Assembly (NCBI GenBank): GCA_016584495.1
Contig: WAID01000007.1
Location: forward strand, 1,288,001-1,352,000
Length of the DNA: 64,000 bases
DNA from: Celoporthe dispersa
Lineage: Eukaryota > Ascomycota > Sordariomycetes > Diaporthales > Cryphonectriaceae
Direction of reading: 5' to 3'
Below are positions 45,854 to 56,734 of the stretch, one piece after another; position 1 is the first letter of the stretch, and each line of letters opens with the position of its first letter. Under the pieces are notes generated by a model. That model made no database searches. It was not told where the DNA came from and saw nothing but the letters and a program-made list of their open reading frames with translations. The translations under genes and the position numbers were made by a program.

Positions 45854-46637
45854 GCCAGCCAACAGCCACCACCTAGATAGCTTCAGCCAGATTAGCTGGC
45901 AGACTCTCTTTCTTTCCTTCTCTTCTGTAGCGCATATTCATTTCTTTCCCTCAGAGTTCACACAGAAGATGCATAATGCAGTGCTACATTGATAATACAC
46001 TAAACAGGAGACAGGGCTGCCGAGTCTGACAAGGTATGCAAAGTATCAATGATGCAACAACGCGATGGGGGCTGTCTACTTACAATAGTCTCGGTGGGGA
46101 TCTAAGTCTGCCACGTCTTGGAACAACGTCTCCTATCCATCTTTCGGTAGGTATTTATGGGGGCTCATTACATACTTAGGAAGACTATTCTGGATCGAGA
46201 AATTGTTCGAACCTCAATGGATCGTGTTGTAAGGGGGCACCATGTTCTGATGCTACGAGCCACATCGAGGGTAGGAAAACCACAGCATTGTGTGGTTGAG
46301 ACTGGCACTGGACCTAGAAATATCCAGCCTGGTCTTGTTGCCACTAAGACGTGATGAATCAAAGAGACAAACAATGATAACACACAGGCTGCATTCAGTT
46401 GTAATATATTAAGAATATATACCGGCCATTCAATGAATGTATGAGACGGCCTTTAGCGCGCTAGTTTGGAAACAGGGTGTACTCCGCCATTCTCGCAAGT
46501 CTGAGAGGGTGCAACAGGACGGCCTTCAAGCCACAGCATGGTTCTGTCAGGCCCTATTGAGAATGGTTTAAAACACGTAATTATCACTGCAGCAGTGCTC
46601 CTAGCTCAAATGACTTGCTGGTGCCTAAGTATCCGAC

Positions 46638-47099
46638 CTATTTATTTCTTGAAGAGATGACTGACAAATGAGCTGTTGAAGGTTGCGGAAGATAGAACCT
46701 GGCAAGCCATAAGGAAGTAGGTTGCCATTCAACATGGCCACCACGTGAGAATAAATGGGCATTATGTGCATGATCTGTCCAAGCACTCGTCACGATGCCT
46801 ACTGCCGGATGCCCAGTGCTCGATCGTACATCCACTCCGAAAGTGACCTTGCACTTTCTCCCTCTTCTTTTCAATCGCAGCATTATTCTTCTGAGCTGAG
46901 TATTGTGGGAAAAATAAAGGTACAGCCAGTTCTGACACATCTGGTGATCATTATTTCCTCTGGTAGTTATGAGCCCGGTTCGCAAAGCTTTCTCCCCCAT
47001 GTTCCAAAGGAATTCAGTCTTTCTGTGACCATCCCTTTCTATTTGTTTGACTTCTCTCTTTTCCGCAAATTCCAGATGCGCTTTGTAGGAAGCGTGCAC
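46638..47099 (-). pseudogene. Relic of an unrecognised repeat-family protein, copy A
   Basis: An open frame of 153 codons whose N-terminal part reads like a charged helical protein: HLEFAEKREVKQIERDGHRK, then TEFLWNMGEKALRTGLITT. The same text, diverged and with stops, occurs on the opposite strand at about 47690-47850, so this part was once protein-coding. The C-terminal half looks like random continuation. I do not recognise the family. It is probably a fragment of a mobile element or a multi-copy gene. Confidence 0.4.
46905..47060. repeat. Arm A of a diverged inverted repeat
   Basis: Contains AGTTATGAGCCCGGTTCGCA and AAGGAATTCAGTCTTTCTGTGA. The reverse complement of arm B at 47690-47855 matches over about 150 bases, with roughly three quarters identity by eye and a 9-base gap. 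Confidence 0.75.
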
Positions 47100-47194
47100 T
47101 GAATTCTCGATTGCGCTCTCTGATAGTGTGAGGTAGCTGCGAAGATTGCGAACAATCTGTTGTACAGGAAAGCTGTCGTCCTTGTTAAAGGTTA

Positions 47195-47569
47195 TTATAT
47201 GCGTTGCGAGAATCTTGCTATCGATAGTAGCCTGGATCTAATTGTGTATCCTCTGAACGTTGGCCTACTTGATAAAGCATTCCAAACCCTGAGATTGAAG
47301 CTTTCTCATTGATCGTCCTCTTTGTTGAGGGCATTCCTGAGTAAAAACGCGTAAATTTGCCTCTGAAGTGCTGGAGGCGGCAGCTTCAGTTGTTTTTGCT
47401 GCTCCAATGCTGCCAGAGGACTGATTTCTTGAGTAGATAATTGGGCCAAAAGGTTAATAGAATCAATCTTGCCTTTTTTACCCTTTTCGTATGCTATCTT
47501 CCAATTCTTGAAATTTATAATCTCTAGACTATTTAACAGAGCATCAGGAACATCTGGATCAATATACTC
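47195..47569 (-). pseudogene. Second coding relic between the inverted-repeat arms
   Basis: The reverse strand reads EYIDPDVPDALLNSLEII, KNWKIAYEKGKKGKIDSINL, SPLAALEQQKQLKLPPPALQ and RQIYAFLLRNALNKEDDQ, then an in-frame TGA at 47306-47308, then FNLRVWNALSSRPTFRGYTI to a stop at 47195. Codons are A/T-rich at third positions. The ordered text on both sides of the stop suggests a once-coding sequence. Family unknown. Confidence 0.4.
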
Positions 47570-47689
47570 CTAATATTTCTTGATCTTGGAATAAGCTCTT
47601 GGGATCACGAGCCACAAAGGGAAGGAGATGGAACCGATGCATTTGGGCATGATTGGGAGCTCAGCTTCTGAACACATCTTGATTAGGCA

Positions 47690-47855
47690 GTGATATGGGA
47701 CAAACAAATAGACAGAAAGGACTATCACAGAAAGACTGAATTCCTTTAGAGAATAGGGAAGAAAGCTTTGCGAACCGGGCTCATAACTGTCGGAAACAAT
47801 AGCAATCGTCAGATGTCTCAGAACTGGCTGCACCTACCCAGGGCTATTTTCCCCA
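47690..47855. repeat. Arm B of a diverged inverted repeat
   Basis: The forward strand reads WDKQIDRKDYHRKTEFL, stop, RIGKKALRTGLIT and QMSQNWLHL, parallel to copy A on the other strand. The in-frame stop and lost start mark it as a decayed copy. Confidence 0.7.
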
Positions 47856-48033
47856 CAAGTATGGCCAAAAGAGCCTACAACACGCATGGCTGCGGAGGCC
47901 CAGGGCGCATGAGCACACCGAGACTCGCGTGAAGGAATTGAGCGAGCCGCGAGGTAGCGTCGGCTAGACTTGACAAGAAAATCATCTGGCCCGGCCTAGC
48001 CATCAGCCTATCTAGTATCTAATAGCTTGAATA

Positions 48034-48132
48034 TTAGAAGATAACGCCTCTGTCCCGTGGCGGTGAGTCGAACTTGAGGCCCTCATAGTCGTCCTCCTGG
48101 GCACACATTTTGCGTCGAGAACCAAAAGACAT
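48034..48132 (-). CDS. Possible short gene or terminal exon, unknown
   Basis: From the ATG at 48132 the frame encodes 32 residues, MSFGSRRKMCAQEDDYEGLK then FDSPPRDRGVIF, and stops. The frame stays open upstream to about 48245 (ATEGHDLNRDIKPRDNSSSQ), so this may be the last exon of a spliced gene with its first exon not found. The composition is protein-like and unlike the decayed DNA beside it. No family recognised. Confidence 0.25.
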   Translation of the reverse strand: MSFGSRRKMCAQEDDYEGLKFDSPPRDRGVIF

Positions 48133-50551
48133 CGTCTTCTGTGAAGACGAGTTGTCTCTAGGCTTAATGTCTCGATTTAGGTCGTGGCCCTCTGTTGCTG
48201 ATGCCGGCTGAGCCGTATCTGCCGGGCACGTACGTCAAGCAGGATTCACAAGCCTGCACAGGCTCTCAAGCTGAGTGGTGAAGACGCTCATCGCAGAGCA
48301 GGAGCATCTTGCCGTCAGCCGACTGCATGACCGGTCACCTGTCGACATGCCTACCCAAGACCGACTAGTAAGCTCACTCATCAGGGCAACAACAGGAGAG
48401 GGTCAGACCACATTGTGTGTATAGTCAGTCAACGTTGTTCGGCACCATCCCGATCCAGCACCGGCAGAGGTGATCGCCTAAACTCTATCGAATGTGTAAC
48501 AGCCTTGTCATTTGTGATAACAGAGGTTGGAAGGGAATCATGGGAATGATTAGTGAGACGGGTTGCCTCTGTTGTTGGCCGGAAAGGGAGGGAGAGAGTG
48601 TGTGGACCTTTGGTTGGAGACAAACGATTCACACCGAATTTTCTCCCTGCATCTCATATGGTTCTTCCTGATCCGCCGGTCGGCCTGGAGCCTGGCAGAT
48701 CGACATAGGGATCGCCTACCAACATACCTGGCGGAGGCTGGCCATGTGCCGTGCTGGTATGGTATGTGCTGTTACCAAAGTAGGTAGGAGGAAATCTGAA
48801 ACTGGCCGGCCCAGAACCATAGATAGATGATGCCCTGCCAGCTGCCTTGTGCCGTAGCACTGTACCACAGCAAGCAGCACTGCAGAGATCAAGTATCAAG
48901 CCGTTCATCAGGGATACAATGGTACCTAACCAGCTAGAGTAAGGACCCGGAGATTTGCTGTCAAACATCAGCAAAGACCCCTAAGAAGTAGCGGGCCGCG
49001 GTCTGTCGAGCGGGCTGACGGGGTGGGCTGATCTTCGCTACTCCAGACTTGGCGTGATTGGCTTGATTTGTGCCAGGGAGCCGCCAGTCAAGTTCTTTTT
49101 GGGGGCCCTCGGCAGGGCTAGCTACTTGCACCACCAGCACTGTCCATGGCACTCTAAGGGCGTGGGGCCTCTGGAGGGTGACAGGGTTACAGGTCTGACA
49201 GGGTAGCCCCCCACCGCCCAAGGGCTGCGGCAGCGCTGTGGCGAGCTGGTTACAGCGCTGCATGTCTAAGTCTTGTAGGTGCCGTACCCACCCGCGGGGG
49301 TTTCCACCCTGGGAGAAATAATCGAACCACTTGTCGTACGTTGTGACAAGCTCTGGACTCGAACCATCCCCGTCCTGCTCCCACTCTCACGTCCCACGTT
49401 CATGTCCATCAGCGTCCACACGCGCGCGCCGGTACCGTTTGCGCAGGTCGGAAAGGAAGAGAGAGAAAGAGGGGAGGGAAAAAGAAGAAGGAAGAAAAAA
49501 AGCAGAAAGAGAAAAAAAAAAGAGGGATTTCTGGAAGGGTTTGAGAGGATGATGCATGCATCATCATCTTCTAGAGGTCACAACACCAACAATTCCTCTT
49601 CTGCCCCTCCCTCCAGCCCACGTTGTGTTACATCCTGCTGCAGCAAAGGCATCCCTTGTTTGTTGGCTGTTTTTTTTCTTCTTCCGTCACCCACCTACCG
49701 AACTTGCCATTGTCCTGATCCAACCCAACCCAACCGCTACCCCGTTTGAATCTCGCGTGTCTCTTCTCTGTCGTGCCGCCTCCTGGTCCAGGTCCCGCCC
49801 GTTTCAGTGCAACATACCTGAGGCTCACACTCCCTGTCTTCCTGGATAATTTTCTATTCGTCTGCTCCAGACGACCTGTCTCTCAAGAGTAAGATCACAC
49901 ACACGAGAACAACACCTTGGCTGCAGCCCCGAAATCGAAACCCCCCTCCTTTTCCACCACTCTGGGTCCTGGATCGCCTCCTCGTCCCGTGACATCTTCC
50001 GTTACCGCTCTGCTGGATCTGGTGCGAACGGGTCTATCTCATCTTGCATCTGCCACCTGCGGTCCACACTTACCTGGACTGACTCGACCCCAGTCACCAC
50101 GAGACCGAAGCCTTCGATACCACAACGCAAGAAAGACGTCGTATCACCACACAACTCCCTCTGGCTGGATTTATGTTTTCAGGTGCCCAGAGCTCCTAAC
50201 ATCCACTCGCGCATTCCCAGGGCTCTCGTGAGCGGCACCTGCGAGGGAGAGAGAGACCATTCAAGCACCGTTACACCTACTCTAGCTGGTCCGTGTATCG
50301 CGCCTATAGGCGATCTGCGTTTCCGGAATATCCGACTTTGCGGGCTTCTCGAGACCACTTCGGCGGCACTCAATTCATACCTACCCTCCTCCGATCACGA
50401 GCTGGCGCCATCTGTCTCTCCACCGACGACTCGATACACAACGTAGGCGCCTGTCCCGTCGCTCCCCCGAAGAACGTCGTCGCATTCCCGCTCTGATCAG
50501 GGCAAGACAGGCTCTCAGGCTTGGTGTGTGTGTGTGTTTATGTTTGCGACC
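48133..50551. other. 2.4 kb intergenic region upstream of the monooxygenase
   Basis: No accepted gene. It has a long purine tract at about 49448-49530 and C/T-rich sequence from 49560 on that may be a long leader or promoter. Several short open frames on both strands lack family features. Confidence 0.5.
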
Positions 50552-52850
50552 ATGGCGCCAGGCATCCTCGAGACGGCCTCGGAGAACACGAGAAGCCACG
50601 ACGGCAATGTGGAAACCACAGAGGGCGTCATCGGCGCCAACTGCGTCGACCGCGTCACCCTGCTGCGGAGCATGCCCGAGGCGCCCTCACAATGCCAGGT
50701 CTGCATCGTCGGCGCCGGCCCAGCCGGGCTGATGCTCGGGGCGAACCTGGCGCGGATGGGCATCAAGGCACAGGTCATAGACGACAGGGCGGACCCTACA
50801 CCTGTGGGAAGGTATATAACATCACCCTGATATATGAAGAGGAAGAGCAACAAGAGGAGAGTAGTCTGTCTGTTCAACTATGTCTGACATGGGTTCACAG
50901 GGCTGATGGCTTGCAGCCAAAGACGATCGAGACATTTCGACAGATGCGGTTAGCAGATTCGTTGTTGCAGAGAGGCGTTCGTGTCTATGACATCTCCTTC
51001 TGGCGAGGAACAGCAGACGAGCCTCTGCGCCGGCTGGGGCGCGAGGTTCACTACCCGCCCGTGATCGACGTCTTGGACCCCTACATCCTGCTGGTGCACC
51101 AGGGAATGGTGGAGAGCCTCTTCATCGACGACATGAAGAAGCGCGGCGTCGAGGTGAAGAGGAACTGCGCCTTTGAGTCCTACAGTGCCTGCGACTCCTT
51201 GATGTCGAAGAAAGTCGGCGCGGCGCTGCAGATCAACACCAGGGTGAACGTGACGCAGGACAAGAGGACGATCTTGGCACAGTACCTTGTCGGATGTGAG
51301 TGCAGACCACCCAAGATGACGCTGTCGATCTGCCTTGGCTGACCAACCCCAGGCGATGGAGCACACTCCAAAGTGCGCAAGAGCATCCCGGAGGCAAAGC
51401 CTGTGGGCATGTCTCAACCTGTGGTGTGGGGTGTGCTCGATGGAGAGATCGACACCGACTTCCCAGACATTTGGTCCAAGACACTGGTGTACTCACAGGA
51501 GTATGGCTCTATACTTATTATTCCCAGGGAGCGCAACATGACGAGGTTCTACATCGAGCTAAAGAGCGGGATGAAAGAGGACCGGAAGACCCTTGGCCAG
51601 GGAGTACATCATGGCCCGGGCCAAGGAGATCATGAAGCCATTTACCGTCAACTGGAAGTACATTGAGTGGTTCGGTCGGTACCAGATCGGCCAGCGGGTG
51701 GCCAGCCGCTTCTGCGACTCCCACCACAGGGCGTTCCTGGCAGGCGACGCAAGCCACACGCACTCGCCAAAGGCATCCCAGGGAATGAACACGTCGATGC
51801 ATGACGCTTGGAACATAGCGTGGAAGCTGAACTACGCGGTCCGAGGGCTGGCGAAACCGGCGCTGCTGGAGAGCTACGAGGACGAGAGGAGGAAGATCGC
51901 ACTGGACCTGGTCAACTTTGACTACGAGCATGCGAACCAGATCGCCGGAGGTGACGCGGTTACCCTGGCCGAGAACTTCAAGACGAACGTGCGGTTCATC
52001 TCGGGCATCGGCGCAGAGTACGGAGAAAATGCTCTGAACATGATGGAGAGCCAGACATGGCTCCTGGGAGAGGCGAAGCCCGGCTGCTTACTTCCTCCGG
52101 CCAAGGTGACCCGGTACCTGGACTCCAACCCAGTGGACATCCAGCTCGATATACCCATGCTGGGTCAGTTCAGGATATACCTGCTGATGTGGGACGTTCA
52201 CCAGTCCAAGATGTTCCTCGAGAACTTCTGTGACGCTCTTGCTGCGGACTCTTCCCTCATCCGGCAACTGTCGGTGGCTGCCAGTCTCTCATATGCGGCA
52301 CAACCCAGACTACCTGCGCCAGAGGACATCTACGTCAGGCCGGAGAGGTATACTGCCGTCAGCCACCTCTTCACCTTTGGACTCATCAGTAAGCATCAGG
52401 CCCCTTGCGCCCTCAGCTCAGACTCAAGAAGGAGAAGGTGCTAACAATCCCCAGCAACAATGCCCAAATCTGACATTGAATTGTCCGACCTGCCGCCCCT
52501 GCTGCAAGATAGCAAGTGGACATTCTACCTCGACGACATCCCCGAGCAGGATACGCGCGGCTCGCTGTGCACCAACAAGTGGCTGGGCAGCCTGGGCCCC
52601 GGGGAGATCGCCATCGTCAATGTCCGGCCCGACGGCTACGTTGGCAGCATTGGCAGGTGGGATTCGAGCGTCGACGACGCGGGCGAGGAGAGCCGCCAGG
52701 TGGCTCGACTCGTACTTTGACCGCTTCCTGGAAGTCCCCGAGATATTGAAGAGGAGCCCGATCCCGACCGCCGCCACTACTGCCACTGCCGCGGCTCCTG
52801 CTGCTGCGGCTAATGGTGCTACCAATGGAAGTGTGAACGGAAGCCCCTAG
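50552..52850 (+). CDS. FAD-dependent phenol 2-monooxygenase-type hydroxylase (two apparent indels)
   Basis: Group A flavin monooxygenases of the phenol-hydroxylase type hydroxylate aromatic rings with NADPH and O2. Exons are 50552-50811, 50901-51295, 51353-52388 and 52455-52850. The FAD motif CIVGAGPAGLMLGANLARMG, the DG motif around GCDGAHSKVRKSIP and the GD motif FLAGDASHTHSPKASQGMNT are all present. The last exon and the end of exon 3 form the thioredoxin-like dimerisation domain (IAIVNVRPDGYVGSIG, WLDSYFDRFLEVPEIL). One extra G at 51600-51602 breaks LGQEYIMARAKEIM, and one extra C near 52693-52695 breaks ESARWLDSYFDRF. Removing both gives 694 residues, a normal length. The start was chosen for its ACCATGG context. 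The substrate is unknown; no catabolic or biosynthetic cluster is adjacent. Confidence 0.9.
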
Positions 52851-53626
52851 AGAGCGAATTACCCGCCAGTCAGGGGGCGGTCTGCGACGCCGCCCGTCCA
52901 ACAAGGATGAGTACATACACATAATTGTCCGTTGTTCTGTCTTGCTGCAGATCGACAGCAATGGGGACTCTGACAAGTAGCCGGCGAAGGGGCCAGCTGC
53001 TTAGGAGGGTAATGAAGAGGGGGTGGCTAGGTCGGAATACACGGTGTAGAGAAAGAAAGAGAACCCGGCTTGTACTAAATAGCAACAACACAACTCTTAA
53101 AGGCCTACAAGGAGAGAAGACAGGAAAGAGGGTGGGGGGGGGGTTGTTGTTTAATCTCAGCAGGACAACGAGGCCGCTTTCGTGTACATACATGAGCCGG
53201 GGCGGTCGGCACGATGCGTTACGAAGGCGCGGTAGCATTTTCCCTGGTGTTTTGGACGCGGGGGAGGGACCTGATATTCTTTTTACGATGAACCGATATC
53301 GCAATTTTCATGGCTACTCACGTTGACCTCGTGCACACACTCGAGCGAGGACTATCCGTACTCTCTATCAGCCTCTCTGAGGACGGTTTTGGCGTTGTTC
53401 AGAGGTAGTATTACTATGCATCTCGAGACGGCCGGCTGGTATACCTCGACGCTGATCACTAGCTTTTGATAAGATAGAGAGAGGCTAGCCACCGCAGTAT
53501 ATGATTCGTTTGAAACCGTGGAAGTGAAAGTGAGTAGTAGATCATCTGATTCATTAAGGTGCCAGGAGGAGGGGGTATCTGTGCAGCTGTATACATAAGC
53601 CCTTCAAATATCTTGTACGCCTTGGT
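52851..53626. other. Convergent 3' intergenic region
   Basis: Includes a G9 run near 53142. No gene seen. Confidence 0.6.
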
Positions 53627-54978
53627 CTACAACTCATCTCGCACCCGCTCCTTCTCCCCATCCGGGACCGGCACGACCACCTCTCCCTCGACATCCTCCT
53701 CCCCGCCCGCATCACCATCAACAATCCGACCGACCTGCTCGACCATGCTCTCTGGGTCCGCCCCTCTGTCCACCGCCCTTTCCCCTATCCCGACACTCAC
53801 GGTCGGCACCGTCCCCCTCGCTGCCCATCTCGACATCCAGCCTCCTGCCGCCGCCGTCCACAACCTCCATCCTCGCGCCCGAGCCGGGACCGGAGCCGGA
53901 GCCCACCATGCTCACCGCGCCCGAGCCTGTCCTGAAGACCAGGCGGAGGGGCAGCCAGACCAGCCACCAGAGCGGGCCATACAGCCAGCGGCGGAAGACA
54001 AGCCAGCCCAGGGTGGCGACGAGCATGTAGAAGGTGGTCTCGAGGTACCACGTGTCGCTCTTGGTGCTCTTCATCAGGGTGCCGAGCAGGTCCCTGCTGG
54101 ACGCCAGCATGTCCTCCATGCGCCCGTACGTCCCGCCGAGCTGCCGCAGCTGGGCCGTCGACCCCTGCAGCGACTCGTGCAGCGTCACGGAGCGCGCGAG
54201 CTCGTCCTGCACCAGCTGGCGCGCGCGGTGCAGCGACCGCGTCAGCTCCGACGAGGCCGCCGCGGCCGGGTCGTCTGGGTCCCGGTTGGCGGCCCTCTGC
54301 GTGTGTCTGCGGCGGGGCCCCAGGGAGGCCTGCTGCTGCTGCTGTTGCGGCGGCGCGGGGGAGTTCGCGCCGCTCCGGGACGGGGTCGAGGCCGCCTTGG
54401 TGGCGTACGACTGTAGTAGGATCTGACGCTCCAGCCGGCGGGCGGCATCGAGGGAACGGCGGGCTGTGAGCTGGGCTTTGTGGAAGTCGATCCGGGCGCT
54501 GTTGCGTGTGGGTTCATGATTTGATGTATAAGTCAGCCAAGGGTTTTCTTATTTTTCTTCTCTTTCTTTTTGTTATCCCGTGATACATCTTGGTACAAGC
54601 GCAGCGGGTTGTTGGTGGGCTGCGCTGGGCTGAGGACCATGGCTAGCTCACCTCTTCACGGCCTCCTCCAGCCTCGTCAGCCCCTCTCGTAGCCTCTCCT
54701 TCCGCCTCGCGGCCTCGCTCCCCCTCCTTGCCGCCCCTCAGGTCCGTGACCTCCTCGGCCAGCAGCTCCAGGTCCTCCTCCTCCTCGCGCAGGATCTGGT
54801 TGATCTCGCCGCTCAGCTCGGTCGCGACGTTCTCGTCGTCATCGTCGTCGCCACGCGGCGGGAGCGGCACAGATCCTGGCTGGAAGTCGAGCTTCGAGAG
54901 CCTGTCGATGAGGTCCCGGACCTGTGTGGTTGTCTCCTGGAGCGCGGCGAGACGCTCTTGGAGGGTGTCAAAGGACAT
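53627..54978 (-). CDS. SEC20: SEC20-like ER/Golgi SNARE (two apparent indels, RDEL C-terminus)
   Basis: Sec20 is a SNARE of Golgi-to-ER retrograde transport with a cytosolic N-terminus and a lumenal tail that ends HDEL in yeast. Exons on the reverse strand are 54978-54652 and 54498-53627. MSFDTLQERLAALQETTTQV and an acidic region open the protein. C5 at 54720-54724 must be C4 to give the helix SEAARRKERLREGLTRLEEA, which continues across the junction into ARIDFHKAQLTARRSLDAAR. The SNARE-like region runs from SSELTRSLHRARQLVQDELA to YGRMEDMLASSRDLLGTLMK, followed by the membrane segment FYMLVATLGWLVFRRWLYGP. C5 at 53813-53817 must also lose one base; the tail then ends GEKERVRDEL, an ER-retrieval-type ending. 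Corrected length is 398. Confidence 0.85.
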
Positions 54979-55441
54979 TTTCGCTTCTCCGGGGCGGAGC
55001 CCCCTGTTCTGTCCTGTAAGCCTTGTCTCCCAGCAGCAAGAGCCTCAGGAGTAACAGGAGATGTATAATCAGGCGGATTGGATACCAGTAGAGAAGGTGA
55101 GGAAGACCAAGCACGAGAAGGCACAATCAGTGGTAAGCTGGCTACTTTTTGGGAACTCGAAATGTCCAGGGGGGTGTGAGCGTGTCCAAGTTGGGGACTT
55201 TTGCCTGCCCGACGTCACCCTACTGGGGTTGAGGTGGTAGACAGACGTTCTGGAAGCTTTCAGGGCTGACACCACTGAGGGACCTGCTAGCGTTGGCCCG
55301 AGCTCCCGTGGCTCGTTGTAGGCCGCTGCGCAAAGACGTCCCGCGAATTTTCCAAGGGCCTGGAGCTGGGTGGTGATGATGACTGATGATAATTCAACAA
55401 TAACGTTCTTTCACTCAGCCAGCCAGCCCAGTCCGCCCAAG
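54979..55441. promoter_or_regulatory. Divergent promoter of the SEC20-like gene and mL53
   Basis: 463 bases separate two start codons on opposite strands, so both promoters must lie here. I see no TATA box or named site. Confidence 0.6.
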
Positions 55442-55873
55442 ATGATCACCCGCTTCATTACCGAGGTGACCACCAAGATCAACCCCTTCTCCGCCAAGTC
55501 CAAGTCCGCACGCCTCTTCCTCACCGTCCTGCCCCCGTCGGCGAGGAGCCAGGGCATGATGATCAACACGAAGCTGCTGCCCAAGACCGCAGCGGAGAAG
55601 ACCTCGCTACAGGTGAAATTCAGTACGCCCCTTCCTCCTCTCCCTCAGTTGTCTTCTTGTCATTACACTTGTCCTCTCCCCTCTCTTTCTCTCTCTCCCT
55701 CCCTGCCGCGGTGCCAAGTTTGCTCCCCCAAGCTAACCATTCGTGATCACCTCACAGAGGACGGCAAGCTACTAGACCTCGACTGCGAGAGCATGGGCAT
55801 CAAGGGCCTCATCGAGGAGTGCGACCGACACTCCCGTGTACTACAGAAGCAGGCTGCCCTGGCGGACGCATAA
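55442..55873 (+). CDS. MRPL44: Mitochondrial large-subunit ribosomal protein mL53 (yeast Mrpl44)
   Basis: mL53 is a small, mitochondria-specific protein of the 54S/39S subunit with a thioredoxin-like fold. Exons 55442-55622 and 55758-55873 give 98 residues, the same length as yeast Mrpl44. The text MITRFITEVTTKINPFSAKS, then ARLFLTVLPPSARSQGM and NTKLLPKTAAEKTSLQVKFK, is characteristic. The second exon adds LDLDCESMGIKGLIEECDRH. The intron (135 bases) splits a Lys codon and is C/T-rich. The frame is intact, and no cleavable presequence is evident beyond the basic N-terminus. Confidence 0.88.
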   Translation: MITRFITEVTTKINPFSAKSKSARLFLTVLPPSARSQGMMINTKLLPKTAAEKTSLQVKFSTPLPPLPQLSSCHYTCPLPSLSLSPSLPRCQVCSPKLTIRDHLTEDGKLLDLDCESMGIKGLIEECDRHSRVLQKQAALADA

Positions 55874-56734
55874 GCCTGTGTGCTGCGCTGCTCCTGGCTC
55901 TTTTTTTCTATTTTTTTTCTTCTCTACACTTTTTACTGCGTGCAGGACATCACTACGGCGTTGCTTATCTCTAGCCCGGCGTTGGTTTTGCAGAAGAAAA
56001 GAACAAGAACATCAAGGACGGCAGAGAGGAAACAAAAGGAGGGGTATTCTTGCAGCCTCGCTGGACCCAGGCTGAATTGGGCCTGCACCGCACGAGACCG
56101 GGTGGGGGTGTCTACCGAGACTTCAACTATTTACAATGGGCTGGATCGCTACAGCAACGGCTGCAGTGCTATTCAAGAGCGAGGGTATCATGACCAGGGA
56201 CGGACCGCGCAATGCGAAGAGGATAGGGAGATGTCGGAGAGCTTGTCTCAATGGCTGTGATAAGAGGGTATTGTACAGGCGGGCCCAACGGGAAAGAAGA
56301 CGCCCGGGCTTCCTGGAAGACCGCTCTACAAGCCAGAGTTGAGAAGAAAAGTTTGAGCGTGTCACACGAGAGAGAGAGAGAGAAGACACCCCACAGGGCC
56401 GGCATGGGCATCTACCCTAGAGGTACCATGACGGAATAGGCAGCTAGACCAAAGAAGAAACTCCCAACAGGAAAGAACAAGATACTCAAAGCACGTTGAC
56501 TTTATTTTTCTTTCGCGACCATTCTATATATTGGTGTCCACTTTGCACGCTACCGACCTCGGAACGACAATAAAATGTAACACCCGAAGAGGCCAGTGAC
56601 ACACAAAGCCCGTGGGCTCTATGTGCTGCAGAGAACCCCCCGAGATTTTTCGAGCTCTTCAACCTACAGGCAGATTGCCTACGGGTCCAGATTGGGCTGC
56701 GACAGATCTCGTGTCAGGAGTGCCGCGAGGCAAT
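55874..56734. other. Convergent 3' intergenic region
   Basis: Contains the 3' ends of mL53 and pyrophosphatase. No gene seen. Confidence 0.6.

Larger units (their letters stand above)
44685..48033. other. AT-richer island with decayed repeat-family sequences
   Basis: GC content by eye is clearly lower than in either flank. No intact gene is seen. It carries diverged inverted copies of one coding segment and further frame relics with stops (listed separately), as expected for old, mutated mobile DNA. Confidence 0.6.

Noticed and set aside
49360..49390. tRNA B-box-like GGTTCGAGTCC on the reverse strand
   Set aside because: The flanking T-stem does not pair and no A-box or acceptor stem is found.
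50183..50446. Short forward frames upstream of the monooxygenase
   Set aside because: They overlap each other in several frames and show no motifs; more likely leader or promoter sequence.
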